Shown in pieces: positions 30,514-40,861 of a stretch of DNA of 64,000 nucleotides. Location: assembly GCF_030611305.1 (NCBI RefSeq), contig NZ_JAUWQB010000006.1:1-64000 (forward strand), given 5' to 3'. The position numbers and the translations under genes were made by a program. The DNA comes from Desulfobacula sp. Lineage in GTDB: Bacteria; Desulfobacterota; Desulfobacteria; Desulfobacterales; Desulfobacteraceae. Position 1 is the stretch's first letter. Every line of letters begins with the position of its first letter. The notes under the pieces were generated by a model. The model saw only the letters and a program-made list of their open reading frames with translations. It was not told where the DNA came from and did no database searches.

Positions 30514-31716
30514 ATGCCGCATTTAACAATTGAACAGGCGATTGAAGATATTAAAAATAGGAAAATGGTCATTCTCGTGGATGATGAAGATCGTGAAAAT
30601 GAAGGTGATCTGACCATGGCAGCAGAGGCTGTGATCCCTGAAGCCATCAATTTCATGGCCACATATGGAAGGGGACTGATCTGTCTTTCCCTTGATTCCG
30701 CTATTGCAGACCGGCTGGACCTGCCCATGATGGTGGATAATAACACCTCACAATACGGCACCGGATTTACAGTCTCCATTGAGGCCAAAAAAGGGGTGAC
30801 CACAGGGATTTCAGCAGCAGATCGGGCCACAACCATTCTAACGGCGGTGGCGGATGACACCACACCTAACGATATTGCAAGACCCGGACACATTTTTCCG
30901 TTAAGGGCGAGAGACGGCGGTGTGATGATAAGGATCGGGCAGACAGAAGGGTCAGTCGATCTGGCCCGTCTTGCAGGTATGAAGCCTGCCGGGGTGATTT
31001 GTGAAATCATGGATGATGACGGCACCATGGCAAGAATGCCATCCCTGGAAAAATTTGCGAAAAAGCATGGTATCGGCATCTGCACGGTTGCAGATCTTGT
31101 AAAATACAGGCTGAAAACGGAAAGTTTTGTAAAAAAAGCGGCCGAGACTATGATCCCGACACGGGTTGGCGGAGAGTTTAAGATTATTGCCTATGAAAAC
31201 GATATTGATAACTTGACTCACATTGCCCTGGTTAAAGGAGAAGTTGATGCCCAAAAAGAAATCCTGGTGAGAGTTCATTCGGAATGTATGACAGGGGATA
31301 TTTTTTCATCCCTTCGGTGTGACTGCCAGGACCAGCTCTATAGAGCCATGGCCATGATGGAAGAGGAAGGCAGCGGGGTCCTTTTATACCTTCGCCAGGA
31401 AGGCCGCGGTATCGGGCTTGTGAATAAGCTGAAAGCCTATGAATATCAGCGCAAGGGCCTGGATACGGTTGAAGCCAATGAAAAACTCGGCTTTAAGGCA
31501 GACATGAGAGATTATGGTGTGGGTGCCCAGATACTGGTTGATCTGGGGGTCAGAAAAATGCGGCTTCTGACCAACAACCCTATGAAAATGATCGGTCTGG
31601 AAGGCTATGGATTGAGCGTTGTTGAACAGATTCCCATTGAAGTTGAGGCCAATTGCCACAACCAGGGATATTTAAAATGCAAGCAGGCCAAGATGGGACA
31701 TCTGCTCCATATGTAA
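30514..31716 (+). CDS. ribBA: Bifunctional DHBP synthase / GTP cyclohydrolase II
   Basis: VDDEDRENEGDLTMAAE; RVHSECMTGDIFSSLRCDCQDQL; LRQEGRGIGLVNK. Confidence 0.97.
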   Translation: MPHLTIEQAIEDIKNRKMVILVDDEDRENEGDLTMAAEAVIPEAINFMATYGRGLICLSLDSAIADRLDLPMMVDNNTSQYGTGFTVSIEAKKGVTTGISAADRATTILTAVADDTTPNDIARPGHIFPLRARDGGVMIRIGQTEGSVDLARLAGMKPAGVICEIMDDDGTMARMPSLEKFAKKHGIGICTVADLVKYRLKTESFVKKAAETMIPTRVGGEFKIIAYENDIDNLTHIALVKGEVDAQKEILVRVHSECMTGDIFSSLRCDCQDQLYRAMAMMEEEGSGVLLYLRQEGRGIGLVNKLKAYEYQRKGLDTVEANEKLGFKADMRDYGVGAQILVDLGVRKMRLLTNNPMKMIGLEGYGLSVVEQIPIEVEANCHNQGYLKCKQAKMGHLLHM

Positions 31717-31732
31717 TTATATGTAATTAATC

Positions 31733-31794
31733 GGGGTCAGGCTTGCGTTATTGACGTTTTTAATCAAAAGCGTCAATAACGCAAGCCTGACCCC
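31733..31794. repeat. 24-bp perfect inverted repeat (REP/RAYT-like or MITE-like palindrome)
   Basis: GGGGTCAGGCTTGCGTTATTGACG-[14 nt]-CGTCAATAACGCAAGCCTGACCCC between ribBA and ribH. Confidence 0.9.
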
Positions 31795-31814
31795 ATAATA
31801 TAAGGAAAAGAAAA

Positions 31815-32288
31815 ATGCCGAAAATTATAGAAGCAGGGTTACAGGCCCAGGGGAAGAAATTTGGAATCATTGCCTCCCGTTTTAATGATTTTATCACTGG
31901 CAGACTGGTAGAAGGGGCCCTTGATGCGCTTATCAGAAGCGGGGCAGAGGATAAGGATATCACTATTTTAAAAGTTCCGGGTGCCTTTGAGATTCCTCTG
32001 GCAGCAAAGAAAATGCTGAACCATGGCAAATATGATGCCATTATCTGCCTTGGTGCTATCATTCGAGGAGCCACTACCCATTATGATTATGTGTGCGCAG
32101 AAGTGTCCAAGGGCGTTGCATCCGTCAGTCTGGACACCGAAGTTCCGGTGATGTTCGGAATCCTCACCACGGAAACCATTGAACAGGCCATTGAAAGGGC
32201 AGGGACTAAGGCCGGCAATAAAGGCTTTGATGTCGCCCTTGGTGCTGTGGAAATGGCAAATCTTTCCGAAAGTCTGAAAAAAGGTTAA
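31815..32288 (+). CDS. ribH: 6,7-dimethyl-8-ribityllumazine synthase
   Basis: [32 protein letters not shown]. Confidence 0.97.
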   Translation: MPKIIEAGLQAQGKKFGIIASRFNDFITGRLVEGALDALIRSGAEDKDITILKVPGAFEIPLAAKKMLNHGKYDAIICLGAIIRGATTHYDYVCAEVSKGVASVSLDTEVPVMFGILTTETIEQAIERAGTKAGNKGFDVALGAVEMANLSESLKKG

Positions 32289-32296
32289 ATAAGAGT

Positions 32297-32710
32297 ATGG
32301 GTGACCGCAGACAGGCAAGAGAACTTGCACTTCAGGCACTGTTTTTTTTTGATATGGATAAATCTGATTCAGATCAAAGCCTGGAGATATTCTGTGCCGG
32401 CAATGAAGAAAAGTTCACGCAAGGAGTTACGCCTTTTTTTCTGGATCTGGTAAAAGGTGTGAAGGAAAATGGTTCTCAAATTGATGCGCTTTTAAATAAA
32501 TATTCAAAAAACTGGAAAATTTCCAGGATGCCTGTGGTGGATAGAAACATCATGCGGATGGCAATATTTGAATTTTTGAAGTGTTCTGACATACCTTGCA
32601 GTGTCACTATAAATGAAGCGGTTGAAATTGGGAAAAAATACGGAACAAGGGATTCCGGTTCTTTTATCAACGGTGTACTGGACCGTATTAGATCCCTTGA
32701 AGGTTTTTAA
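32297..32710 (+). CDS. nusB: Transcription antitermination factor NusB
   Basis: RRQARELALQALFFFD; DRNIMRMAIFEFL; NEAVEIGKKYG. Confidence 0.96.
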   Translation: MGDRRQARELALQALFFFDMDKSDSDQSLEIFCAGNEEKFTQGVTPFFLDLVKGVKENGSQIDALLNKYSKNWKISRMPVVDRNIMRMAIFEFLKCSDIPCSVTINEAVEIGKKYGTRDSGSFINGVLDRIRSLEGF

Positions 32711-32724
32711 ATAGCCAGAAATTT

Positions 32725-33357
32725 TTGGAGGTTGTTTTGATTATAAAAAAACTTGAGGTTGGTCCGATTATGGCCAATTGTTTTATTTTAGGATGTGAAT
32801 CTACAAAGCAAGCAGTTGTGATTGATCCGGGAGATGATGCTGATCGAATCCTGATGGAGCTGGCTAAATCCGAGTTGAAAGTAAAATATCTGATCAATAC
32901 CCATGGCCATTTTGATCATGTAAGTGCCAATAAAAGAATGAAAGAAGCAACAGGGGCACAGATTGCGATTCATCCCGAGGATGAGCCCATGCTGCACGAG
33001 CTTTCACAATCTGCTCTGATGTTCGGACTGTCGTCGGAAAATTCACCGCCTGCGGATATTCTTTTAGAAGACGGGGATGAAGTCACCTTTGGTGAAATAA
33101 CACTACAGGTGATCCACACGCCAGGTCATTCTAAAGGCGGCATCAGTCTTTATACCAAGGGCCATCTTTTTGCGGGGGATACCCTGTTTTCAGGCTCCAT
33201 CGGCAGGACTGACCTGCCCGGGGGCGATTATGACACGCTGATTTCAAATATCAAGAAAAAACTTTTGATTTTTGATGAAGATACCATCGTATATACCGGC
33301 CATGGCCCGGAAACAACCATAGGTAATGAAAAGAGAATGAATCCTTTTTTAAGATGA
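32725..33357 (+). CDS. MBL-fold hydrolase (glyoxalase II-like)
   Basis: INTHGHFDHVSANK; HTPGHSKGGISLY; FAGDTLFSGSIGRTDLPGG. Confidence 0.92.
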   Translation: MEVVLIIKKLEVGPIMANCFILGCESTKQAVVIDPGDDADRILMELAKSELKVKYLINTHGHFDHVSANKRMKEATGAQIAIHPEDEPMLHELSQSALMFGLSSENSPPADILLEDGDEVTFGEITLQVIHTPGHSKGGISLYTKGHLFAGDTLFSGSIGRTDLPGGDYDTLISNIKKKLLIFDEDTIVYTGHGPETTIGNEKRMNPFLR

Positions 33358-33367
33358 TGGTCTTAAG

Positions 33368-35620
33368 ATGAATGGATTGCTAAAGCATCTCCCTCTTTTA
33401 AAAGATGTCCATCAGGAAACGATTGAGCTTGACCGGCCATTTGAACAGATAGCTGCATCGTTTGCCAGGGATGTCGGGACGGTGCTTTTATTATCCGGTT
33501 CAAGCCTTGACTGTTCCCGGTATCATATTCTTGCCGTAAAACCCTGGCTTGAGGTGTGCAGTAAACAGGATAATGTGTACATTAACTATCTGGGAAAAAA
33601 AAATCATGCCCGGCAGGATCCGTTTTCAGTCATTCAAGCTCTGTTAAACCGGTTTAAATTAAAGGACGCCTTTTTTGATCTTCCGGTTCATTCAGGCCTG
33701 TTTGGATATTTTTCCTATGATTTAAAAGATCGGATTGAAAAACTTCCCAGAACCTGCATGGATACCCGCCTGCCGGATCTATGCTTGTATGCGCCTTCCA
33801 TCATCCTTATTCAGGATAAAGAGACAGATCAGACCCGGCTTTGTATTCCTGTGCTGTCTCATGAAGCAAATTTTAAGAAGACAGACGAGATCATTCAAAA
33901 TAATAAACGTTTTTTCTTTGACAGAATCAAAAGGGACGTTAAAAGAAAACCCTTTTCCATAGACAATTCAGGGTTTAAATCAAGTTTTTCTAAACCTGAC
34001 TATATCGCTTCGGTAAATAAAATCATTGACTATTTAAGGGCTGGTGATATTTACCAGGCCAATCTTTCCCAACGGTTTGAAGCCGGGTTTTCAGGGGATT
34101 GCTATTCATTGTTCCTGGATTTGTTTGAACGAAATCCCGCTTCTTTTTTCAGTTATATCCATGCCGGAGACCATACAATCGTGTCCACTTCTCCTGAAAG
34201 ATTTATTAAGCAGGACGGCAGAACTGTTGAAACAAGACCCATAAAAGGTACCATTGCCCGTGGCAAAACAAAAGAACAGGACCATGAAAATGGACTATGT
34301 CTGACCCGGAGTATCAAAGATGATGCTGAATTGACCATGATCGTGGATCTGATGCGAAACGATCTTTCCCGGGTGACCCAACACGGGTCTGTCATTGTTA
34401 AAGAGCATAAGTGCCTTGAATCCTATGAGAATGTATTTCATCTGGTCTCCATTGTGGAAGGCAAACTTAAAGACGATAAAACGTCTGTTGACCTTTTAAA
34501 AGCTACATTTCCCGGGGGCTCCATCACCGGCTGCCCCAAGATCCGTTCCATGGAAGTTATTGATGAGCTTGAATCTGTGAAGCGACACATCTATACCGGT
34601 TCCATCGGATATATCAGTTTTCATGACACCATGGATCTGTCCATTGCCATCAGGACAGCCACCATTTTCAACAATACAGTCTTTTTTTCGGTGGGCGGCG
34701 GTATTGTGTATGATTCAGACCCTCAAGAGGAATACCAGGAAACCCTTGATAAAGGAAAAACATTAATGGAATCCCTGTCCGGCACTTTGAAAAAAGATAG
34801 TACCGGAAAGCTGAAAGCCTGGGTGGATGGGAAAATTATTGATCAGGATCAGGCCAGGGTATCAGCTACAAGCATGGGATTTCAATATGGGGCAGGCCTT
34901 TTTGAAACCATAAGGGTGGAAAAGGGAACCATATTTCATCTGGAAGATCATGTGTTGCGATTGAACAGGGCCTGGCAAAGTCTTTTTTTTGACACGCCGC
35001 CTGATATTACCTGGGAAGATGTGATTCGTCTTTTAATCAAGGAAAACAAGTTTCAGGACAGATTGCTTGCTGTTAAGATTCTCGCATCAAAGGATGATCG
35101 GGATAATGGCAGGAAAGCTTTTCTGGCTGCTTTTATAAGAGAGTATACCCACAGGCTTGAGATGCTGAATAAAAAAGGACTGGACCTTGTCACATACCCA
35201 CACACAAGGCAGACGCCTCTGGCAGATTATAAAACCCTGAATTACCTTTATTATGAACAGGCGGGCCGGTTTGCCAAAGCGCACGATGCAGATGAGGCCA
35301 TCATTTTGAACCCGGATCATACTGTTTCTGAAACCAATACCGCAAGTATAGTTGCCATAAAAGATAAAACCGTGATGGTCCCCGAATCCGATCACGTGCT
35401 GGACGGTGTGACGCTGAAATCTGTGTTGACGATTCTGTCGGACAGGGGGTATGATATCCAAAAAAAAAGGATACCCAAAGAGGTATTTTATTCATATCCC
35501 AATATTATGTTAACAAATGCGTTGATGGGGGCGGTTAAAGTGTTGACCATTGACAGAAAAAGCATAGAACACAGAAAAGGGATCTGTTCCATGATCAATG
35601 AGCAGCTTTTTAAAATGTGA
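33368..35620 (+). CDS. pabBC: Aminodeoxychorismate synthase component I fused to 4-amino-4-deoxychorismate lyase
   Basis: PabB motifs (TRPIKGTIARG, PGGSITGCPKIRSMEVIDELE) then PabC/BCAT-IV domain (GAGLFETIRVEKG). Confidence 0.92.
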   Translation: MNGLLKHLPLLKDVHQETIELDRPFEQIAASFARDVGTVLLLSGSSLDCSRYHILAVKPWLEVCSKQDNVYINYLGKKNHARQDPFSVIQALLNRFKLKDAFFDLPVHSGLFGYFSYDLKDRIEKLPRTCMDTRLPDLCLYAPSIILIQDKETDQTRLCIPVLSHEANFKKTDEIIQNNKRFFFDRIKRDVKRKPFSIDNSGFKSSFSKPDYIASVNKIIDYLRAGDIYQANLSQRFEAGFSGDCYSLFLDLFERNPASFFSYIHAGDHTIVSTSPERFIKQDGRTVETRPIKGTIARGKTKEQDHENGLCLTRSIKDDAELTMIVDLMRNDLSRVTQHGSVIVKEHKCLESYENVFHLVSIVEGKLKDDKTSVDLLKATFPGGSITGCPKIRSMEVIDELESVKRHIYTGSIGYISFHDTMDLSIAIRTATIFNNTVFFSVGGGIVYDSDPQEEYQETLDKGKTLMESLSGTLKKDSTGKLKAWVDGKIIDQDQARVSATSMGFQYGAGLFETIRVEKGTIFHLEDHVLRLNRAWQSLFFDTPPDITWEDVIRLLIKENKFQDRLLAVKILASKDDRDNGRKAFLAAFIREYTHRLEMLNKKGLDLVTYPHTRQTPLADYKTLNYLYYEQAGRFAKAHDADEAIILNPDHTVSETNTASIVAIKDKTVMVPESDHVLDGVTLKSVLTILSDRGYDIQKKRIPKEVFYSYPNIMLTNALMGAVKVLTIDRKSIEHRKGICSMINEQLFKM

Positions 35621-35691
35621 GCCAAAAAACCAAAGCGGGAGCAAACAATGAAAATTTTGAATGTTAATTGCATAAAAGAAAGTAACATACT

Positions 35692-36393
35692 ATGAAAAAG
35701 AAAACGATCATCATAGCCATATTGTTTGTTCTGTTTTGCCTGCCACTCTTGGGCATGACGCAACCAAAAGTTTTAATTGACGCGCCTGTTTTTACTTTTG
35801 AACCTGTACCCGAAGGAGCCCATATTCCCCATGAATTTATCATTAAAAATTCAGGTGATACCCCTCTTACTATAAATAATGTTCTGCCTCCGTGAGGTTG
35901 TGACAAGCACTCCTTTGACAGGGAAATTCCCCCGGGCGGGGAAGGCAAAATAAAGGTAAGTTTTAAAACCAACGGTTACGGCGGAAAGACCATGAAAAAA
36001 GTTATTCTGGTCAAGACCGATGATCCCGAAAAAAGGAAATTCAACTTGGTTGTCACAGGGCCGGTTGAGAAAGTTGTGGAGATTAATCCTGTATCGGTCT
36101 ACCTGAAGGGAACCCCTGGAGAGTCCCTGGAATCCGTTGTGACCATTACTCCTTCTGAAAAATACAAATTTTCAATCCTGGGGATGGCACAAAAGATCAA
36201 TACAAAAATTAAAGCACAGCTTATGGAACCAAAAGGAGATGAGAAATCCTGGCAGATAAAGATTAAAAGCACATCAGATAAAGCAGATGACTTGTATGAT
36301 GTGCTGACCCTTAAAACAGACAGCCGATACAGGCCGACACTCACCATAAGGGTATATGCCATTTTTCTTAAAAAACAGGAATCAAAATCTTAA
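35692..36393 (+). CDS. DUF1573-family exported protein with an in-frame UGA (predicted selenoprotein, ...INNVLPPUGCDKHSF...)
   Basis: ORFs 35692-35895 and 35992-36393 are in the same frame, joined through UGA at 35893-35895; the UGA replaces the first Cys of the SCGC motif; coding sequence continues after it (IPPGGEGKIKVSFKTNGYGGKTMKKVILVKTDD). Confidence 0.82.
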
Positions 36394-36423
36394 ATTATAG
36401 GACTTCTTCTACAAAAATTAATT

Positions 36424-37056
36424 ATGGATATTTCAAAAATAAAAGCAGTGGTGTTTGACTGTGACGGTGTCATGTTTGACACGGCCGTGGCCAACAGAAA
36501 ATATTATGATGAAGTGTTGCAGACTTTTGGTAAGCCCGCGTTGAATGAAGAACAGTTTGTCAATGTTCATATGATGACGATAAAAGGGGCCATTGAGTAT
36601 CTTTTCCCGGAAATGGATGATCTTTCAAGTGTATATGACCGCCTTAAAAATATCGGGTATCATAAATTCATCAAGTATATGATCATGGAAAAAGATCTGA
36701 AAGAACTTCTCCTAAAATTGGAAGACAACGGCTATATCCGGGGAATCGGCACCAACCGGACCAATACCATGGAAAAGGTGTTGGAAGACTTTCACCTGGA
36801 AGACTATTTTGAAGTGGTGGTGACAGCAGCAAAAGTCAAAAACCCAAAGCCGGATCCGGAGCAATTGTTGTTAATAATGGGAAAATTTGATCTTCAACCG
36901 GATGAAATTCTTTTTATCGGGGATTCTGATTATGACCGGCAGGCAGCAGCCAGTGCAAAAGTAAGGTTTGTCGCATTTAAGAACTCTGAGCTGAAAGCAG
37001 ATTTTAATGTGGATTCAATGGATGAGATTGCCGAGGTTTTACAGATAAATGAATAA
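36424..37056 (+). CDS. HAD-family hydrolase (phosphoglycolate phosphatase-like)
   Basis: VVFDCDGVMFDT; GTNRTNTME; FIGDSDYDRQAA. Confidence 0.92.
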   Translation: MDISKIKAVVFDCDGVMFDTAVANRKYYDEVLQTFGKPALNEEQFVNVHMMTIKGAIEYLFPEMDDLSSVYDRLKNIGYHKFIKYMIMEKDLKELLLKLEDNGYIRGIGTNRTNTMEKVLEDFHLEDYFEVVVTAAKVKNPKPDPEQLLLIMGKFDLQPDEILFIGDSDYDRQAAASAKVRFVAFKNSELKADFNVDSMDEIAEVLQINE

Positions 37057-37061
37057 AATTC

Positions 37062-37089
37062 TTGACAAATTTATCAATCCTCATTAAAT
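37062..37089 (+). promoter_or_regulatory. sigma70-like promoter of sat
   Basis: TTGACA-16 bp-TTAAAT. Confidence 0.5.
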
Positions 37090-37118
37090 CTTACAAGATT
37101 TTTAGTTTAAAATTCAGG

Positions 37119-37142
37119 ATAAATGTTTGGGTAAACATTTAT
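37119..37142. promoter_or_regulatory. Palindrome in the sat leader
   Basis: ATAAATGTTT-GGGT-AAACATTTAT, perfect 10-bp arms. Confidence 0.75.
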
Positions 37143-37176
37143 TAAAGGTTAAACATAAACAAGGAGAACGAAGTAT

Positions 37177-38454
37177 ATGTCTAAATTAGTAGCACCTCAT
37201 GGTGGAAAAGGACTAGTGATTTGCAAGCTTGAAGGCGCAGAACTTGAAGCGGAACAAAAAAAAGCCGCAGAACTCAAAAAAATTGAGATTTCTTCACAGG
37301 TTAAAGGCGATTTGATCATGCTGGGTATCGGTGGTTTCAGCCCGCTTAACGGTTTTATGACCAAAGCGGACTGGAAAGGTGTTTGTGCTGACTTCCTTTT
37401 GGCTGACGGTACTTTCTGGCCTGTTCCTGTGATGCTGGATGCAGCCAAAGAAGATGCGGCAGAGATCAATGTCGGTGATGAAATTGCCCTCGAAAGAAAT
37501 GGTGAAATTTTTGCCACCATGAAAATCGAAGATAAATTTGAAATGACCGAAGATGAGAAAAAATGGGAATGCGAAAAAGTCTATAAAGGTCAGGGTGAAG
37601 AATCTGCTGACGACGTGTTCTGGAAAATTGCCATGGAAGATCATCCAGGTGTTCAGATGGTTATGGCCAGAAAAGAATTCTGCCTTGCCGGTCCTGTAAA
37701 AGTTCTTTCCGAAGGTGAATTTCCTGAAAAATTCAAAGGCGTTTACCTGACGCCGAAAGAAACCCGCGCTATCTTTGATGAAAGAGGCTGGGCAACCGTT
37801 GCTGCCATGCAGCTTAGAAACCCCATGCACAGATCCCATGAACATCTTTGCAAAATTGCCCTTGACGTATGTGATGGTGTTATCATCCATTCTCTCATCG
37901 GTAACCTCAAACCCGGTGATATTCCGGCAGATGTTCGTATTGAATGTATTGATACGCTGATTAAAGGGTTCTTTGTTCCCGAGCATGTTGTCAATGGCGG
38001 ATATCCCCTTGATATGAGATATGCAGGCCCAAGAGAAGGCCTTCTCCATGCAACTTTCCGTCAGAATTACGGCGTTAACAGAATGATTATCGGTCGTGAC
38101 CATGCAGGCGTTGGTGACTTCTATACGCTGTTTGAAGCACAGGAAATTTTTGATACAATTCCTGCACCTGAAGGCGAAGGCAAAGCGCTTCTTTGCGAGG
38201 CTTTGAAAATCGACTGGACATTCTACTGCCACAAATGTGACGGCATGGCTTCCATGAGAACCTGCCCCCACGGCAAAGATGACAGGGTTATTCTTTCCGG
38301 AACCAAACTACGTCATGCTCTCGCCAATGACGAAGAAGTGGTTGATCATTTTGGCCGTGAAGAAGTCCTGGTTATTTTGAGAAAGTACTATGCATCTCTG
38401 ACTGAAAAAGTTGAAATTAAACTCCAGAGCCATGCAGAAGGAACTAAAATGTAA
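37177..38454 (+). CDS. sat: Sulfate adenylyltransferase (dissimilatory type)
   Basis: [47 protein letters not shown]. Confidence 0.97.
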   Translation: MSKLVAPHGGKGLVICKLEGAELEAEQKKAAELKKIEISSQVKGDLIMLGIGGFSPLNGFMTKADWKGVCADFLLADGTFWPVPVMLDAAKEDAAEINVGDEIALERNGEIFATMKIEDKFEMTEDEKKWECEKVYKGQGEESADDVFWKIAMEDHPGVQMVMARKEFCLAGPVKVLSEGEFPEKFKGVYLTPKETRAIFDERGWATVAAMQLRNPMHRSHEHLCKIALDVCDGVIIHSLIGNLKPGDIPADVRIECIDTLIKGFFVPEHVVNGGYPLDMRYAGPREGLLHATFRQNYGVNRMIIGRDHAGVGDFYTLFEAQEIFDTIPAPEGEGKALLCEALKIDWTFYCHKCDGMASMRTCPHGKDDRVILSGTKLRHALANDEEVVDHFGREEVLVILRKYYASLTEKVEIKLQSHAEGTKM

Positions 38455-38498
38455 TTGAGGTCTTGTTAAAGGCAATTATATTTTAAGAAGATATTAGA

Positions 38499-38540
38499 AG
38501 AGGGCTGTCTCCTGGTTAAAGAGGCGGCCCTCTTTTTTTT
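38499..38540 (+). terminator. Rho-independent terminator after sat
   Basis: AGAGGGC...GCCCTCT followed by T8. Confidence 0.88.
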
Positions 38541-38592
38541 ATGCCATGCGGTTGAAATTTTATGGTTCAGGAAATGTGTTTCATAATGTCAA

Positions 38593-39453
38593 TTAGACGG
38601 TTTTCAGATCCTGAAGTTTAAGAATCATCTCATAGACTTGTTTTTTGGACAGTTTGAATTCTTTTGAAATTTGTTTTGCCAGACCTGACGTGCCAAGACC
38701 TTCGGTTGAAAGTCTTTCAAGGATGATTTTTTCAAGTTGTTCTTTTTCAATGGTCTTTTGTTCCAGCTGCCCTTGAAGAAACAAGGAACATTCACCTTTA
38801 ATAGACTCTTTTTTATCCAGTTTTTGAAGAATTTCAGACAGACTTCCCCGAATGTATTCCTCATGGATTTTGGTTATTTCCCTGGCAAGGCAGGCCTTTC
38901 TATCTCCCAGAACATTTAACATATTGTTAATGAGGATTTTAATTCGTCTTGGGGATTCATAAAAGATGAGAGTTGGGGTTTGATTTTTCACAGCTTCAAG
39001 AGCATGCTGCTGCTTCTGCTGCTTTTTAGGTAAAAACCCCAAAAACAGGAAAGAATCGCTTGGAAGTCCTGAAACACTTAACCCTGCAATGGCGGCACTG
39101 CATCCTGGAATGGGAATGACACTGATCTTTTCTCTGGCAACGGCTGTGACAAGTTTATATCCCGGATCTGAAATGGTGGGTGTGCCGGCATCGGAAATCA
39201 GGGCAATGTTCAGGCCGTTTTTCAAATGGGTGATGATTTGAGGTGTTTTGTTTGCCTCATTATGCTCATGGCAGGAAACCAGTTTTGTCCGGATGTCATA
39301 ATGAGAAAGAAGTTTTTTTGAATGCCGGGTATCTTCTGCTGCAATCAGGTCTACCTGTCCTAATACCTTAACCGCTCTAAAGGTAATATCTTCCAGGTTT
39401 CCGACAGGGGTTGCGACAATATAGAGGGTTCCGGATGAATTTTGGTTATCCAT
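38593..39453 (-). CDS. rsmI: 16S rRNA (cytidine-2'-O)-methyltransferase RsmI
   Basis: LYIVATPVGNLEDITFRAVKVL; SDAGTPTISDPGYKLV; FYESPRRI. Confidence 0.97.
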   Translation of the reverse strand: MDNQNSSGTLYIVATPVGNLEDITFRAVKVLGQVDLIAAEDTRHSKKLLSHYDIRTKLVSCHEHNEANKTPQIITHLKNGLNIALISDAGTPTISDPGYKLVTAVAREKISVIPIPGCSAAIAGLSVSGLPSDSFLFLGFLPKKQQKQQHALEAVKNQTPTLIFYESPRRIKILINNMLNVLGDRKACLAREITKIHEEYIRGSLSEILQKLDKKESIKGECSLFLQGQLEQKTIEKEQLEKIILERLSTEGLGTSGLAKQISKEFKLSKKQVYEMILKLQDLKTV

Positions 39454-39480
39454 TCTAATGCTCCGTTCTAATGGCCCGTT

Positions 39481-39846
39481 CTAATGAGCCAGGAAAGCAT
39501 TTTTAATTAAATTAATGTCAAATATACCATTTTTTTCAAGAACTTCAACTACATCGAATCGAACTCTTGAATTCATCTGTTTTTTTTCTTTCAGGTAAAA
39601 GGAGGCTCCCAGGATGATCTTTTTTTGTTTTGAATAATTGACCGACTCTCTTGGCAGCCCTTTTTTAAGGCTTCGTCTGGTTTTGACTTCAATAAAACAA
39701 ATGCAGTCCTTGTCATTTGCAATAATGTCTATTTCAGCCATTATTGTTCGATAGTTGGTCTCAAGAATGGTGAACCCTTGGGTTTGAAGAAAGGATATGG
39801 CTGCGGTTTCACCGCGCTGTCCCAGATTTTTTCGGTCATCCGGCAT
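39481..39846 (-). CDS. YraN/UPF0102 family endonuclease-like protein
   Basis: GETAAISFLQTQGFTILETNYRT...EIDIIANDKDCICFIEVKTR. Confidence 0.93.
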   Translation of the reverse strand: MPDDRKNLGQRGETAAISFLQTQGFTILETNYRTIMAEIDIIANDKDCICFIEVKTRRSLKKGLPRESVNYSKQKKIILGASFYLKEKKQMNSRVRFDVVEVLEKNGIFDINLIKNAFLAH

Positions 39847-40441
39847 TGTTCATCTCTTTTACACCCTTGAAGGTCAGCCTGTGAACAGGGCAGGGCCCAT
39901 ATTTTAAAATCGCTTCTTTATGGGCATGGGTGGGATATCCCTTGTGCTGGATAAAATTATACTGGGGGTGTTTTTCATGAAGCTCTTTCATGATGGCATC
40001 CCTTGTGACTTTTGCAATAATGGATGCAGCAGCAATGGAAATACTTTTTGAATCCCCTTTGATCAAAGCGCTCTGGTCAATGTCCATGTCTAAGGTGAAT
40101 TTACCGTCAATTAGAAGAAAATCCGGCTGAGTTGATAAATTTTCAACAGCGCGCTTCATGGAAAGCAAGGATGCCTGAAGAATGTTGATCTGATCGATTT
40201 CATGGTGCGAAGATATACCGGTAGCAACACAAATGGCCTGTTTTTTGATCACAGGAAAGAAGGCATTTCGTTTTTTTTCTGACAGTTTTTTGGAATCATT
40301 AATCCCAACACATGAAAAATTATGGGGCAGGATCACGGCAGCAGACACGACAGGGCCAGCAAGGGGTCCCCTGCCGGCCTCATCAATACCTGCTATTCTT
40401 TTAAACCCCCGGGTTAAAGCTTTGTGTTCAAATTGCCACAT
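39836..40441 (-). CDS. rnhB: Ribonuclease HII
   Basis: IAGIDEAGRGPLAGPVVSAAVIL; GINDSKKLSEKKR. Confidence 0.97.
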   Translation of the reverse strand: MWQFEHKALTRGFKRIAGIDEAGRGPLAGPVVSAAVILPHNFSCVGINDSKKLSEKKRNAFFPVIKKQAICVATGISSHHEIDQINILQASLLSMKRAVENLSTQPDFLLIDGKFTLDMDIDQSALIKGDSKSISIAAASIIAKVTRDAIMKELHEKHPQYNFIQHKGYPTHAHKEAILKYGPCPVHRLTFKGVKEMNNAG

Positions 40442-40462
40442 TAGCTCGCCTTGTAAGGAGTT

Positions 40463-40813
40463 TTAAGCAAATCGTTTTTCTTTGATCCTGGCCGCTTTAC
40501 CGCGGAGGTTTCTAAGATAGTAGAGTTTGGATCTTCTGACCCGGCCCCTGGTCACCACTTCGATTTTATCAAGGACAGGGGAATAAAGCGGAAATATTCT
40601 TTCAACACCTATACCGCCGGAAATCTTCCTGACTGTAAAACGGGCGCCTGCATATCCTTTAGTTTTTTTAATCACAACACCCTGGAATATTTGGATACGC
40701 TCTTTTTCCCCTTCTCTGATTTTAACATGTACTTTCACAGTGTCACCTGAGTCAAATTCAGGGATATCAAGACGCATTTGTTCTTTTTCTAGTTTTTCGA
40801 TCATGTTACTCAT
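40463..40813 (-). CDS. rplS: 50S ribosomal protein L19
   Basis: [25 protein letters not shown]...[33 protein letters not shown]. Confidence 0.98.
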   Translation of the reverse strand: MSNMIEKLEKEQMRLDIPEFDSGDTVKVHVKIREGEKERIQIFQGVVIKKTKGYAGARFTVRKISGGIGVERIFPLYSPVLDKIEVVTRGRVRRSKLYYLRNLRGKAARIKEKRFA

Positions 40814-40861
40814 TTGTTCCTCCTAAGACCTTTCCCTTTTTGGCAAAGATAGATACGTATT

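Noticed and set aside
30447-31085. 212-aa minus-strand ORF
   Set aside because: Antisense to ribBA.
37294-38271. 325-aa minus-strand ORF
   Set aside because: Antisense to sat, which has clear family motifs; no recognisable product.
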